Source: Asterella californica (taxonomy: Eukaryota > Streptophyta > Marchantiopsida > Marchantiales > Aytoniaceae). Taken from it: 64,000 bases of DNA. The notes under the pieces are model-generated. The model made no database searches. It was not told the DNA's origin and saw only the letters and a list, made by a program, of their open reading frames with translations. The stretch is taken from positions 1,736,001 to 1,800,000 of the forward strand of contig JAYKYS010000014.1 in the NCBI GenBank assembly GCA_036924285.1, read 5' to 3'. Below are positions 23,100 to 36,400 of the stretch, in pieces; position 1 is the first letter of the stretch; the number at the start of each line of letters is the position of its first letter. The position numbers and the translations under genes were made by a program.

Positions 23100-26000
23100 A
23101 GTACCCTTCGTGTACTCTGTTCACCTTCACTTGCCCAAGAAGAGATGCTGTGGTTCCCCACTGAGCCCTATATGGCGATCGCCACTTCCGCTCAGGCGGA
23201 AAAGTTCTTCCCCATACGGCGATAGCTCGGTGCAGTCACCTTTAGAATTGGAAAATTTATCTCTGTCGTTAGGGGTATCATTGTTAAAATAGTCATGGAA
23301 GATTTTTAGCTCGTGGTTTTTAAATACTACTTCAACCAAAAAATATTTTTCAGTCAATGTTTATATTTGTTATTCTTTTTAAACTTAGTGGTAGTGTGAC
23401 AATTTTCAAAATAATCATTTTGAAAATTTATTCATGTTAACTTATACATGTCATTTTTGTTTTGAACTAACGTAATATAATGTTAGATACACATGAAGCA
23501 ACGATAGCTATGTTCATATCTTTTTGAAAAGGGTGTATATTCATTTCGTTGAGTGTTTTTTTGAGGAAATTAATTTTCTGTAGATGTAAATATTTCACTC
23601 ATTGGACGAATGACGAGTCAAGACGGGTAGTCCTACGATGCAAGTTTTAAAGATCGAACCAAAATAAGAACTGGTTGTGATCCATTATTTCATATTTAAC
23701 TATCATGTGTATAATATGAAAGACCACCGGAGTTAAATATTTGCAGAGCGAAGCGTTCGCAAAACTACATCTATGAACATATTTGTCCTCTGTCTGATTC
23801 ACATTATAATTATTTTGTACATAATATGATGGACCGACGTTGAGATATGCACAAAGAAGTTACATAGGGTAGAACAAGCACTCGCATGCTACAGCTAGTG
23901 GTCATGCACTTATTTCTCTAATGTCTTAAACATCTCTAGGATAGTGACGTTAAACGTCTATTAGAAGCTCCATGTTTGAGTTGGTGTTCCTCAATAGAGC
24001 GAACACCAAAGGACAAATTTAGACATGTTGTGATCTCTGATGCAGTCGTCGTTGTTTTCATGCTCAAATTACCAAAAGTTGTGTTAGGTTCGTCATGTCA
24101 TCTTCCTTTTCTTTTTCATGTCTTTTTGCGGGTCATTTTCATTTTTGAAGTACCTCCGCTTAGAGTGTGGACAACGATGGTTTTCTTTGTAAAAGTATAT
24201 ATTCTCTATGTTTTCTAGTGTGACATGATGCGGTTTGAAGAACAAGTTTGACATAGAGTCGGATATGTGTTTTCTGGGTCCTTTCTATATTAGCATACGA
24301 GGAAATGTGTTGTACTTACTAGATGCTCACATGTCGTGTAGACAATGAGTGAAGGTGTTTGAAAGTGGATGCGGAGATTTGTACTTGTTAAATTGTAGCG
24401 GTCTCGAGAAGATGTTAATATACGTCAGCTCACTCTATTTTTTTGTTGCTATTCAATCTTAATCATTTCCACAAAAGTGTGCAAGCCTTTGTTTGACAAT
24501 AGCTTCACGTATATTCACTGTCCACATGACGATCTCTATCTCAGCCTCCGACTTGAAGTATGCATTTTTTATTTCCATAATGGATTTAGCATAAATGCAT
24601 ATCATACCTTAGAAATAGAGATGCAACATGCTCTCATCCTGAAAATAATCTTGATAAGCATTGCTTTCCAATGTCCAAAATTGAGGTGTCTCGAGTGGGG
24701 CTACATCTATCTTATCACGCTCAATCTTGGAGTCGTCGTAGTTGCGACCTTGCAGTTATTTCTGTTGTAGTCAATCTTGGAGTCGTCGTAGTTGCGACCT
24801 TGAAGTCGTCGCAATTGTAGTATTGCAGTCATTTCTGCTGCACTCACGAGTGAAGACAGCTAAGTATTCTGCCTTGTCCTCTCTGAAGTTATGTATGTGG
24901 TCAAACATTGTTCTGCTAGCGCTTAAAGTTAGTCGTCCGTAGTTTTGTTGTGCGTGAGTCTAGCAATTCTGGCTGATGTCTTATCACTCGTACGAGACCA
25001 AAAATTCTCACGAAAAATTAAACTACATTGGATTGTGCCTACAAGCTCTAGCGGTCTTCGCACTCTTATCTCACGATAAACCTCTCTATTTCCAAAGACA
25101 TCATCTCTGAACTCAAGAGTTATCTTATTAGTGAAGTATTGTATTGATGGTTTCTCGATCGAGTTCTCTCAATTGTTGATTGAATCTTATCGAGCAGTTT
25201 GAGCTTTTCACGATGTATCATCATCATGTTCTAGTGAAATAAGACTGTAGATACATGTGCAAGCGGATCCGTCCTGAACTTGACTATTAGATGGTCAGTC
25301 ATCGAATAAAACGAAGACATTTGTTGAAAGATATACTTTTCGAGCTTACATCAGACGTGGCTATTTCACTAGAATGCTCACGGAGCAAACAACTTGACAA
25401 TGTTGGTGATAGCGATGTTGTCCACCTAACACAAGTCGATGTTTCTCTGGACATTGACGATATTGATAACACAAGTAGATTGTCGTATCGTTGTCATATT
25501 GTACATAGGTCTATACAGTGAAAAGTATTGCAGAGAGATTTGTTTTTCTATATTGTGTAAAGGAAGCTGCCCTGAAGCTTAACAAGCTAGGCAGGAGCTA
25601 AGCTGGGGCTAAGCTTGGCAAGCTATCCCTTAGCTTGGGTTGGAATATCACCCTAAAGGAGTCGAAAGACACCAGAATGTAAAGCTCGACGAGGAGAGAG
25701 ACTTCATGCTTCCAGTTTTGACAGAAAGTGTTTTAAGCAATAGTTAGTACGGGTTTTAAACTGAGAAATATACGAAAGAGAGAAATCCGTCGATTCTGGC
25801 TCGTGACTCGAACTCAAAATCTGATAGCGTGAGTGTGTAGGTGTTCACAAGTAATATAGTTTTGACTCCTTATTCGTAAAAAACATAGTTGTATGGAGAA
25901 GTTAGCATAGAGAAGGCTAGTAAAGACTTTATAAGAAAACTTCTTAGCAAAAGCATATGTACAAGAAGTTTAACAGTTTTAAACGGAACCAAAGGCCATC

Positions 26001-28130
26001 ATAGTGATAGGACGTCTGCCAAGGGAGGAGGAGATCTAAGGATCAAATCCTCTTGGCCTCTAGTTCCTATTCCGGCATGTTGACCTCTCGGATGGGAGTC
26101 TATGTTGGATATGCAGCCACGTCCTGCATATCTAGGGGCGAGAGACCGATATCTCCCTTAATCGTGGGCTTCTTGGTCTAAACCTCCGCATGCAACTGTG
26201 AATATACCATGAGAGATACCTAGTACGCATATGACGGGACTGTAAGCCCTGTGAGACAACCCCATAAGTGTAAGGGCTTCGACCTACATCAGATGACTTG
26301 TGGTATATTCAGGGTGGCATCAAGATGACATCAAGAGCACGAGAAACTTTTGCTAATTAGTTAAATAACCATCGAGTCGACTTGCGATGAGGAATGAGGC
26401 TATGAGAACTTTTATTAGTGAAGGGGTAGAGTTTGTGGAGACAATTGTGAAACTTGTATTAAATAGAGGTTAAATTCCTTTGTGAAATAAGTAGAATAAT
26501 GATACAGTAGACAAGAGTTTGGATCGAGATCAAATATAGTAGACACAGATGACACATTTTTCTTATTTTGAGATAATTAACTTTCTGTAGAAATGAATGC
26601 AAATGATCAAAGAACTCTAATTCAAGACAAACATATGATCGTGCTGATAGCAAGGTGTTGGCGAATGCTATCATCGGATTTTCACATAAAAAATAAATGA
26701 ACCTTAGAGGTTAGATGGATATAATAGCAATGATATGATATTGCGGTCACTAATTCAAATTGAAGAAAAACACTAATCAGAATGTACATCGAGATCTAAT
26801 GTACATTGTACCGAAAGATAATGTTATGATGATGTCACGACGTTTGAAAGACTACGTTATATTTTTGATATTGGGAAATATAGTACTGAAGTCACCATGA
26901 ATAGAGGTTCATCATAGAGCATTTCGTCAACTTGTAAGTAGAAGCAAGTATCCTAAAACTGACAATATACAGTAAAATGATCATGTAGAGGTGCGTGATG
27001 ATACTTGACATGCGAGAATGATAAAGAGATGGTAAAGCACATGTACCGCACTTGAATAATGAAAACACGAAGGTGACGAGTGCTTAGAAATAAAGATGTT
27101 TAACAATAAGTGCTCAATTAACATAATGATCTCGAATCGATGATAAACTAATTGCACATGTTGTCATAGACATCAGCAGCGAGATGACAATCATTAACAA
27201 TAGCGATTGCTGTCAAAATTAACAACACAATGGTATGAAATCGACAAGAAGTCATTTGTAAAAAGCATGAAAGCGTGAAAGTGAAGCAAAATGCAAGAGC
27301 GGATGCGAAAGAACAATGAGTGAATCCAATCGACAAATCACGAGCGGCGAAGTCTTTCAAGCAACAACGAAGAATGACGAGTAGAGACAATGCGTGAGTG
27401 AGAGATCTATTGCATTAAAAAGTCAAGAAAAAGTCAAGAAAAAAAAAGAATGACAACAATAAAGCAAACCTCTCAAGTAAGAGACATGTTGGACATAGAG
27501 AAGAAGTAAGAATAATGGCAACTTACAACGAGTCATTGTGTATAACGCTCTAATACAACTGAGAAGCGGCAACGACATAACGAACACCAAAGATAATTTC
27601 GTAATTCACAACCATTTAGATGCTAATGATAATTCCTCCAACTCGCTGTTTAGATTTCCAATCCCTGTTTTTGCAACTTGTCGTCTTCTTTATATTTTGA
27701 AAACGCACGCATTGGATGCATATTCACTTGACATATGTTTTCAATTTATCATATATTATCAATTTTATTGTATTCACTCAACTTGTGCTTTCTTTAAGTC
27801 ACGCATTCTCATTCATGTCTTAACAAAATATATTGACAAGATATGACAAATATGTTTCAAATATTATCTATAATTTCAAGTCATGATAAAAATACCTAGC
27901 TCTAATGATTTTCTAGATGTTCATCAATTTTCTTATAAGATTTTTTTCCATAAGAAATAAAACCTGACGATTTACATCCATTAATCTAATAGGTAAGAAC
28001 TTGACACGACGTTTGGTATCTACAAGTCGGCAAGGATTAAATAGCTAAGTACCCGGTTGGCAGAGACAATGTAAGGCAAAGCGGCAAGGTGGTACGAATT
28101 TTGAGGGTTAGCGTTAATCTAGCCCGAGAG
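23100..28130. other. Gene-poor AT-rich intergenic region
   Basis: About 5 kb without a supportable gene. Short frames only. It contains the 50-bp tandem repeat at 24.7 kb, clusters of AAGCT motifs at 25.57-25.64 kb, and a tRNA-like B-box (minus strand, near 25.82 kb). I see no retroelement protein motifs. Confidence 0.6.
24721..24802. repeat. Tandem repeat, 50-bp unit
   Basis: TCAATCTTGGAGTCGTCGTA begins at 24721 and again at 24771. The second copy runs at least to 24802, and AGTCGTCG recurs once more just after. Identity of the shared part is perfect. Confidence 0.85.
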
Positions 28131-28139
28131 CTTAGTCTA

Positions 28140-29460
28140 GCCCAGTTTTGAAAAGAGTGCAGAAAATGCCTTTCTTATCCGAGTTTGTGAGGAGGGTAGC
28201 TACGGACCCTAAGGACATCCATGTCCGTAGGAACAAAATCCGAGGTAACCCGCGTACGTACGCGAGGCGTCTCATGAGCGGAAGACGAAAGGTCCGGGAT
28301 GAAGGCAAGACGACGCACGGATCGAGGTCGTGGAAGACGACAGACGACGTGATCTCTTATACCTGACTCCGAAAGAGTGAGAAGCCGAAGCGGCACGCAG
28401 CCCATGCGTGTCGCAAGCGTGCGAAGACGGAAGATCGCGCCTCGAGGCGTATGAACGCCTCGAGCAAAGGCGTTCGTACGCCTAGAATGAGGGGAAGTAG
28501 ACTAGAAGGACCACACGGGAGAAGATCAAAGACGCGACGACCCAAGTCCACATGATGGTTCGTTTTTCCAAACGGAAGCTTCTTAGAGGATAGTAGAGCT
28601 CGAGGTCCCAACGGACATCTGACAGGAAGGCTTCTCAGCCAATGAGCGAGACTCGAACCTCGTCATTACCATGGACGGCTACTCGCGGATCGCCGCGTGG
28701 CGTGCTCTGACCCGCATACGTTAGGGTTCCCTCCTCGAAGGAGCCGAACGCCTCGGACGAGGGGACTGATAGGTCAGGTGGTCAACAGCGAGCGGAGGAG
28801 GGTGGATGGCAAGAGGAGGCGGGATCCAAGGCATTATCGAGGAATGAGGTTAGCACGTAGTTAGATGTGTGGACACGCTGCCCGAGGAATAGAGAGCCAC
28901 AGAGGAATAGAAACGAGGTGAAAGTTTGGACGAAGACGATGTGTATACACATAGCATTCCTCGAGGAAACCTCGAGACTCTGAAGGTGTAGGTGACAGTT
29001 TCTGACGCAAGGTGACAGTTTTGCTCCCGAGGATCATATGTAGGTCGTGAGAGAAGAGTTAAGGATATTGACACGAGGTGCTTTAGTGTAGAGGCCGTCC
29101 GCAATAGTGTCAGTCCTTGTGTTTGTCTTGGGTCGTCGTGATTCGAAGACGGAGTCATATTATGAACCAGTAGGTCATTTCGGTGCAGTCCATGTGAGCC
29201 TCGAGAGTGTATGAATGCGTATGAATGCTTGAGTGTATGTGTGGACTCGATAGGTGAGGAAAAGAGTGTGTTTCCTCCAATCTAGACGTAAGATCCGCAA
29301 TTGGGAAATCACGGAGATCTGAGCAATCCCGCGAGAGTTAGGACGGAGGTGGCGGATCAGCGTTTAGAGAAATATTTGGCTTCCGACGTGCGATCTTGTT
29401 GCGCCCTGGGGATTCGTGTTAGAGTAGATTTTGAGTCTGTCGTGTTTGCCGTTCCACCAA
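28140..29460. other. GC-rich, CpG-rich island in AT-rich surroundings
   Basis: About 1.3 kb with abundant CG dinucleotides between AT-rich blocks. It contains the nested inverted repeat AGGCGTATGAACGCCT/AGGCGTTCGTACGCCT near 28.45 kb. Both strands have short frames without family motifs. It may be a young or recently arrived repeat fragment (LTR or internal part), since it has not been eroded like its neighbours; no terminal repeats were found. Confidence 0.45.
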
Positions 29461-30689
29461 GATCATAATTTTTTAGATTTCTATAGTTATTTCATGTTAA
29501 TTCTTTTACATATATGATAATATAACAAAAAATACCATAGATGTGAAGATTCAAGACAAGGAATTATCTCTATTTTATGGAGAATTAATGTGAAAATATA
29601 TTGACGTATATAATGATGTGATGTCCATGCATAAAGATTATATATAATATTTAAAAATAGATGAAAATAGAGATAAATATGTACATGATTGTATAAATAG
29701 ACAAGAATATTTTATATCAAGCAAGTGTTTATCTCATTATGTGGTCCGTTTTCTTAAAATAAAACAGAAATGAGATTATTAAACAATATATATATGGGTG
29801 TATATAATATAATATTAATATTAATATTAATACAACGTTAACATAATGACAACATATCAAAATAGTCGTATAACAAACACATAGTAACTAGAGCAGAACA
29901 TAACCTAATACAACAATAACAAATCTTGAGGAGAGCAAAACCATTAATATCAAAACCAAAAATGACTTTGATCATTGTTACAATGTGTAACCTTCAAATC
30001 CTCAATACTAAATTAAATATGATATTGCATTAACAAAATGAAACCTTATGGTAGATTATACTATGGTCTAGCTTCTCATTTCAAGATCATACTCAATGAT
30101 AACTAATAAAATCTTCGATCAAACAAAAATTACATCCAAAAAATCATGAAAACTAATATCACGTAAATTCATGAAACATGTATTTCATAAACGAAAATAC
30201 ATACATTGTCGTTGATGGTTGAATATTGATTTGATATCTTTCAATATGTTCAAGAATATCTTTTGAAGTAGAAGTTCTTGAAAACTACTAAGTAAAATGA
30301 ATGATGAATTAGCAGAAACTTCATAAGTCCAGTCAGGAAGATGTTATTCGGGTAAGAAATGATCTCTCTTTGCATGTTCAAGAGTAATATGAGTACCAAA
30401 ATTGAACCAAGATCTGATGTGGAAGAAAGAAAAATCATCCACCATCCAATTGTCAAGTTTGAAGTCTCAAAAAGTTATCCTCTACAAAATTATGCTCCAA
30501 AGTGCACTTTGACCAGGGGCAAAAAGAAAAACAAAATTAGAGAAAAGAGAAAAATCTAATGCCCCAACGGATCAAACACTACGATGGAGGTGTTAGTGAG
30601 AATTCTATAAATGTTAAAGACAAAATGTTCAATGTTTTTGGATTAAAATATTTTTAATATTATGTTATATGTTAACTGCACAATAAATG

Positions 30690-30890
30690 CTGGATCTTCC
30701 AGGAAAAAACCCATAAAGCATGTGAGTTTCAACACACAGCAAGAATTATACGATCGGTCTGCTGTCATGTCAAAAAATCTACAAGGTTTAAATTATCACC
30801 TAACCCTTCTCGCAAGAAGGGTTATGTGATAAATTAAACATCTTTGTATATTCTTCTCTTTCGAAGACGAAAGAGATGATATGCATGAAC
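30690..30890. repeat. Twin-hairpin element (copy C)
   Basis: Hairpin 1 has 25-bp arms (30786-30810, 30815-30839) with two mismatches and a 4-nt loop. Hairpin 2 has about 12-bp arms (near 30852-30863, 30868-30879) with one mismatch. It is preceded by CTTCCAGGAAAAAACCCATAA as in copy A and followed by ATATGCATGAACTTGCAC, matching the downstream block of copies A and B. A 4 x 94 bp tandem array follows immediately. Confidence 0.8.
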
Positions 30891-30894
30891 TTGC

Positions 30895-31270
30895 ACTTAT
30901 TCTCATGGGTGACAAGAGAACAATCGTGTAAAGCGAGACTTAATTCTTTTTAGCAATTGATAGAGTGTTATAGTTCGTATGGATTAGGACTTATTCTCAT
31001 GGGTGACAAGAGGACAATCGTGTAAAGCGAGACTTAATTCTTTTTAGCAATTGATAGAGTGTTATAGTTCGTATGGATTAGGACTTATTCTCATGGTTGA
31101 CAAGAGGACAATCGTGTAAAGCGAGACTTAATTCTTTTTAGCAATTGATAGAGTGTTATAGTTCGTATGGATTAGGACTTATTCTCATGGGTGACAAGAG
31201 GACAATCGTGTAAAGCGAGACTTAATTCTTTTTAGCAATTGATAGAGTGTTATAGTTCGTATGGATTAGG
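30895..31270. repeat. Tandem array, 4 x 94 bp
   Basis: Units start at 30895, 30989, 31083 and 31177, each beginning ACTTATTCTCATGG. The copies differ at only one or two positions, so the array is young or homogenised. The unit contains AAGCGAGACTTAATTC and a run TTCTTTTTAGCAATTG. It directly abuts twin-hairpin copy C. Confidence 0.95.
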
Positions 31271-31279
31271 ACTCGATGT

Positions 31280-33480
31280 TTTAATTTCTTTTATCTAAAC
31301 TGGTGTGCGTGACTGTATAGTTTATAGTTGATGGGATCAAACTGTCATTTTATTCTTTCCTTGACCTTTTGTTTAATTTAAGAAACGTAAAGAACAACAG
31401 ACCCGATGACTATATGAACATATGTTCATTACAGAGTCAATACAATCATCTGCCGCAGTGAAAACGGCCTACGTGAGGGGAGCAGACCACTGAGCTCAAA
31501 TGTTGTATGACTTTCACTTCAAAACCAAAAAGACACATGCCAAAGAGAGAAAAAACTACATACGTATGTCAGAACCAGAAATCACATGCGACAAATAATC
31601 ACAAATAACAATTGTGTGCTGATAATATACATGTCTATGTTAGAAAAGATTACTCTAATCTCTGAAAGAGTTAGAGGGGTAACTTTAATACTCACTGAAG
31701 CTAAAACTAGACCAAGTGTCAACGACACGTGATTGGGTGTGAATTGAAAACAATTCGTCTAAAACCCAATGGCATCGAAATATAAAAAACGAGCTGAGCT
31801 AAGGTGAAATATATTTCACGCTTTGCTCAAACTTTTCAATATATTTAAAGAGCAGTATGCCTAAATGCACATGCAGCATTGTGATAACTAGTTGCAAGAG
31901 AACCACGGAACTTTGTGCTTATAAATCAGTTGAACCACCACCGCTAAACATATGTGCAAATCAGTCCAACCAAACAGTAGCAATAAGTGTATAAATCAAC
32001 AGAATTACAACGTGGCTATAAACGTGAATTAGCGGAACAAACTACATGTAAACCAATGTAATCATAATGCAATAACATCAACTTTACCTTGGATACCCAA
32101 ATTGGATAACATGGATGAGGAGGATTAACTCTGCATGTCTAATCACTTATGCAAACGAATCAAACAAAGAACAGATAGATAGAAACTGCAACTCCATGGA
32201 ATCAATCGTCAATTGCTTTGGCCCGCAATATATGAGGGATCTTTCTGTCAAAACATTACAAGTCAATTGAGGGAGTATCAAACACTCTCTGCTTAATGGG
32301 CACATCAAAGCATAAAGGATAAAGATGAAGAACGGAGAAATCTAATGGAATTCTAAGTGAAAACAAGAATGAAAACCGAACGGTGGAATCATTTCAACTC
32401 GCAGCCTGAAAGAGAAGTTTCTTATTCTTATTCACCTTGTCGGATGCTGAGAGGTCACCCAAGTGTCCATATCAGAACACGAACTTTCTCTCGACTGTTA
32501 CTTAACTGTTCGTTTGGATAGCATAAATGCTATTTTGCTCAAAAGAACACCAAAATTCTTCTTCTCGCCATTTCTCGATTGATACATCTCGATCGATTAA
32601 TCTGTTCGTTTAGAAGTGAATTCTAGAGTGTAAAGCACTTGGATAGAGCTTTGACTCAAATCCTTTTCTACTCGATTTTTTTCTCGGATGAGGATTTTAT
32701 CAGCAAGAGCATTTTGTGTCTAACGCGAAATGAAGTCTTTCTGGTTACCGGGGCCACCTTTACGGACTCTATTGATCATCACTATGAGGGACGATTCCCG
32801 TAAGCTAAGTTAATGCAGATGAGAACACCCCTTCTCAATGATCCGGGGCAGTCAGAGCAAAGCCACTCACTACAGTACTTCCCTGTCGCCAGAGACCTCA
32901 TCTACCGGCGACAACTGAACAGGATTCGAGCGAAAAACCTCGCAAATAATTCACGGTGTGTATACTCTGATGCTTGCACCCATCTGGTTGTCACTTGTTT
33001 TCAGGTGCTTTCTGAATCTTCCTCCAATTGTTTCCTCTTCAGTGCTGGGTCCCCGACCTGACAAACAAAGGAAAGAAACAGAAAGCCAGCAGAGAGGTGT
33101 ACGCCACTAAACATTTTGGCCATGAGTGCAGGGCCTTTTTCGTATTCAAATCTGGATGTAACCAGGTAACAGAGACATACATGATACAAAATTGCACAAT
33201 TTGGGTTTCACTTTGGTCGAGTGCCCACCAGTTTCGTTGAACTGGACAATCATGTATCTACCATAAAAGGTGGAATCATACTATCATGCAGCTTGGGGCG
33301 TTGTACACCCCTTGAATTACAAAGATACTACTACCTACAAGCTTCTTAATGCACATGATTTCCTGTGATAAATATTGCCCCAGTGATGCACTTCCTGTAA
33401 GCTTTGCTAACTATCAAAAAATGGACTTCGTGGCTGACGAAGATGGATGTATGAATCTCGTTCCTCAGTTCATGTAAGTA
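31280..33480. other. Intergenic sequence downstream of the DCN1-like gene
   Basis: About 2.2 kb. The portion near 32.7-33.48 kb has genic base composition and probably includes the 3' untranslated region of the minus-strand DCN1-like gene. The frame at 32813-33061 has no recognisable family. Confidence 0.5.
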
Positions 33481-33488
33481 ACTGAGAG

Positions 33489-36400
33489 TCAAAAATATGG
33501 CATATGGGAAACTACAGTGATTGGAGAATGCTTCATAACACAAGTCAGTGCCTCCTGAGTGTGAGGACTGGCACAAAGAGGCGCTTGATTTCCACAAACC
33601 CTTCCGGGTGATCCACGACCCTCAAACTTGATCCATGGCTGCCAAGCAATATTTTGGTACATCTCAGAGTTGTTCCCCAATCTGTTGCTCGAGGAAGGGG
33701 AGCCCTGTATACTTCCCATAGACATCTCATCATCAATACACTGACCTCCGGCTTCCACATACTCATCCGAAACCTCTTCCATGGGATCTTGTACCTCCAC
33801 CGTAGTAGTATTGCTTGACCTCGATCTTTTACAAGAAAGGGGACTGGGCATATCAGCGAGAAGCTGCGCTATATTATTGACTGAAGCTGCTTGGGCTGCC
33901 TCATCCCTTGGATCCTTTCTTCTCCGCTTACTCCCAGCTGATGCTGCCATTCCTAAAATTTTAGTGCTAACGTTAGATCTACTATGGTCAAACCAGTAAA
34001 TGTATGCGAATCTCCCCTACTTATGCAGAGGCCCACCTTGTCCCCTGATCCCATTGTCAAAGACGTCCGCGGTAATGATTAGATAAACACTGAAGTTTGT
34101 GACTATCAATCAAGAACAGCTGGGATTTCCGATGCAATGGAATTTCGAACGGACCTGGTAAGGTTGTGGCTCTGCTCAAAGGGGCGGATGGGGGAGAATC
34201 ATCTTCAGGTGATAACTTAGCAAGCACATCAATGCCGCATTCGCACAGCACTGTCGACTCCGCACTGCAAGAGGGACAAGAAGCTTTTCTACAAGAATCC
34301 AAGGACACAGGTGACACCGTCAGACTGCAATTCAAAGCCAATATAGTCATACTGTGTTGGAAGTCAAACTCAAAATCGTTCCGCTCAGACATGTACAGAG
34401 AAAACGTTGAAGTCCAGAAGATCGATTGCTCTGACCACCGAAACATCGATGCTTGCTTTGTACTGTTAACACTACTGGAATCAATGCCTTTTGCAACACT
34501 GAGACACGATACATGAGCAATAAGTGATGCTAACCTGTACATGTTGTCCACAAACTCATCGACGAGAACTGGCCATGCACCTGCAATCCGAGAAAACCCT
34601 GCTTAGGAAAATATCCAATAAGAGTGATATTTACTATCGCACTGTACAATCCCAGAACCGTTGAGCTCTGGGATGAAGCCAGCTAGGTAACCAGGGTACA
34701 CGAATGAAGATTAGCCTCGTGGCCGAGCGCAAGGCCAAGGCTTCAACAAATTACGAGTAGACTATCAGCTGCAACCCACACACCAGTATACCACACGGTG
34801 TAGGTGTTTCCTATCTTGCAGCTGATAGTTCAAACCCTACGGCCGCTCAATATGACCGTGGACTTGTACTTCATACCGTAAATGACTTTGTACGACGCTA
34901 CTCTTTGCATAAACTCGCTTGTTCTAAAAACTTACAAAGAACACAAGGAATCGGAAAAGGGACTAGGAACGCAAGAAGTAATCCATGAAAGACCACACTG
35001 TTGATCGAAACACAAGGGGAAAGGCCCCATGCAAGGGAAGGAAGTATACGTTATGTTATGCACTGACAACCTAGCACATAATGATGAAGGAAAAAGGGGG
35101 CTCGAGAGAGGCATAACAAAGTTGAGTGAAGCGACATAGCGCTTGGATATTCCTACAGCTTCTATATTGTGTCTCAGAATAGACCAAAGGTACTCCGTTA
35201 AGCTACAGATGGCGAAAAAGGAAGTGAAGACAGAAGAGTGGAAAAAAGATTATCAGACAATCGTACTGGGGCCATCAGTATCGAACAAGCGGAACCCCAA
35301 CGCCCAGGACCGATGCTGCAAAACTAAGGAAGCACTTGGATCGGATTCTACGGAGAATAATAGTTGTTCCTCATCACCTATTTCATAAAATGGCCAACGC
35401 TTTGTCAATCAAGTTCTCACAAAGCAGCATCAAACTCACCTTCAGGGTCATAATTGCTCAAGTCTTCATGCACACTTCTGCTGAACTCTAAGACTTGTCT
35501 CCATGTATCTTCTGAAATGGAATGTCGCTGATGAACCTTCAGTTCCAGCGTACAGTCGTCAGAAAAACTACTGGGGAATATATGTCATAAATCGCTCTAT
35601 ATCCACGTATGAATACTTCAGAACTCATAAAAACCCGAAAGTGTACAAAGACGCTGGGACTGAAATTCCAGACGGAAACACCTCCAAGCATTCGTCTTAT
35701 GACGCTTCTCAACCTGGCTTGAATCAATAAACTTATAGTGAACAAGGCACAAGAAATCCAGCAATTCCCAGCACTTCGGCCAGTAACCACCAACCGTACA
35801 ATTAGAGGAGAAATGAGATATTACCAGCACAAATGCACACCACTGATCAAGTAATCTAAACCGCCCGGTTAATGATAACCTCCATGCAGCAACGGCGGTA
35901 TTTACACCTGCATTACACAAGAAAAAGATGTAAGACATTCATGTAGCACAGCCGGCAAGCGCAACACTCTCTCCCATAGCGTTTACTGAAACTTCGAAGA
36001 CCATTCAAGGAAAGATAACGGTATCTACTGAACCAACAGAACATCAACGTTTTTCAGAGCCAGAACCCTTTCTTCTCCAGCTTTAGTTACAAATACTTAC
36101 AGATGCTCTTTTGTCCTCTTTCTCGGCACATGAAAAAGACGAAGCGATAGAAGAGGGAAAATTGGCGAGTATCCATGAGCTGTAGGAAAAAGCTATGGTC
36201 AAGTAAGTTTCCAGGAGTGGCATCGCTATACAAACCGGGACTAAAGTTACCTAACACCATAGATAAACTACTACCGCAACTTGTGATTTCAGGTTGCGGG
36301 AGCAGTCAGACAACATTTATTAAGGGGCAGAATGAGTACTAGGTACTAGGGCCGAAAATGGGCAAACAAGACCTTAAGCTGTTACGACCGCTCTGACAGA

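Noticed and set aside
28014..28030. TTGGTATCTACAAG as a retrotransposon primer-binding site
   Set aside because: Only the first seven bases fit the initiator tRNA complement, and no LTR end, second LTR or retroelement frame is present.
30895..31270. Regular array considered as a CRISPR array
   Set aside because: Units are contiguous near-identical 94-mers without unique spacers, in plant nuclear DNA.
35682..35713. Segment encoding VEKRHK in the DCN1-like intron, resembling the family sequence FVEKxxRH
   Set aside because: It is flanked by good splice signals, but its 32 nt break the reading phase with the next exon, which itself supplies RHSISEDTW.
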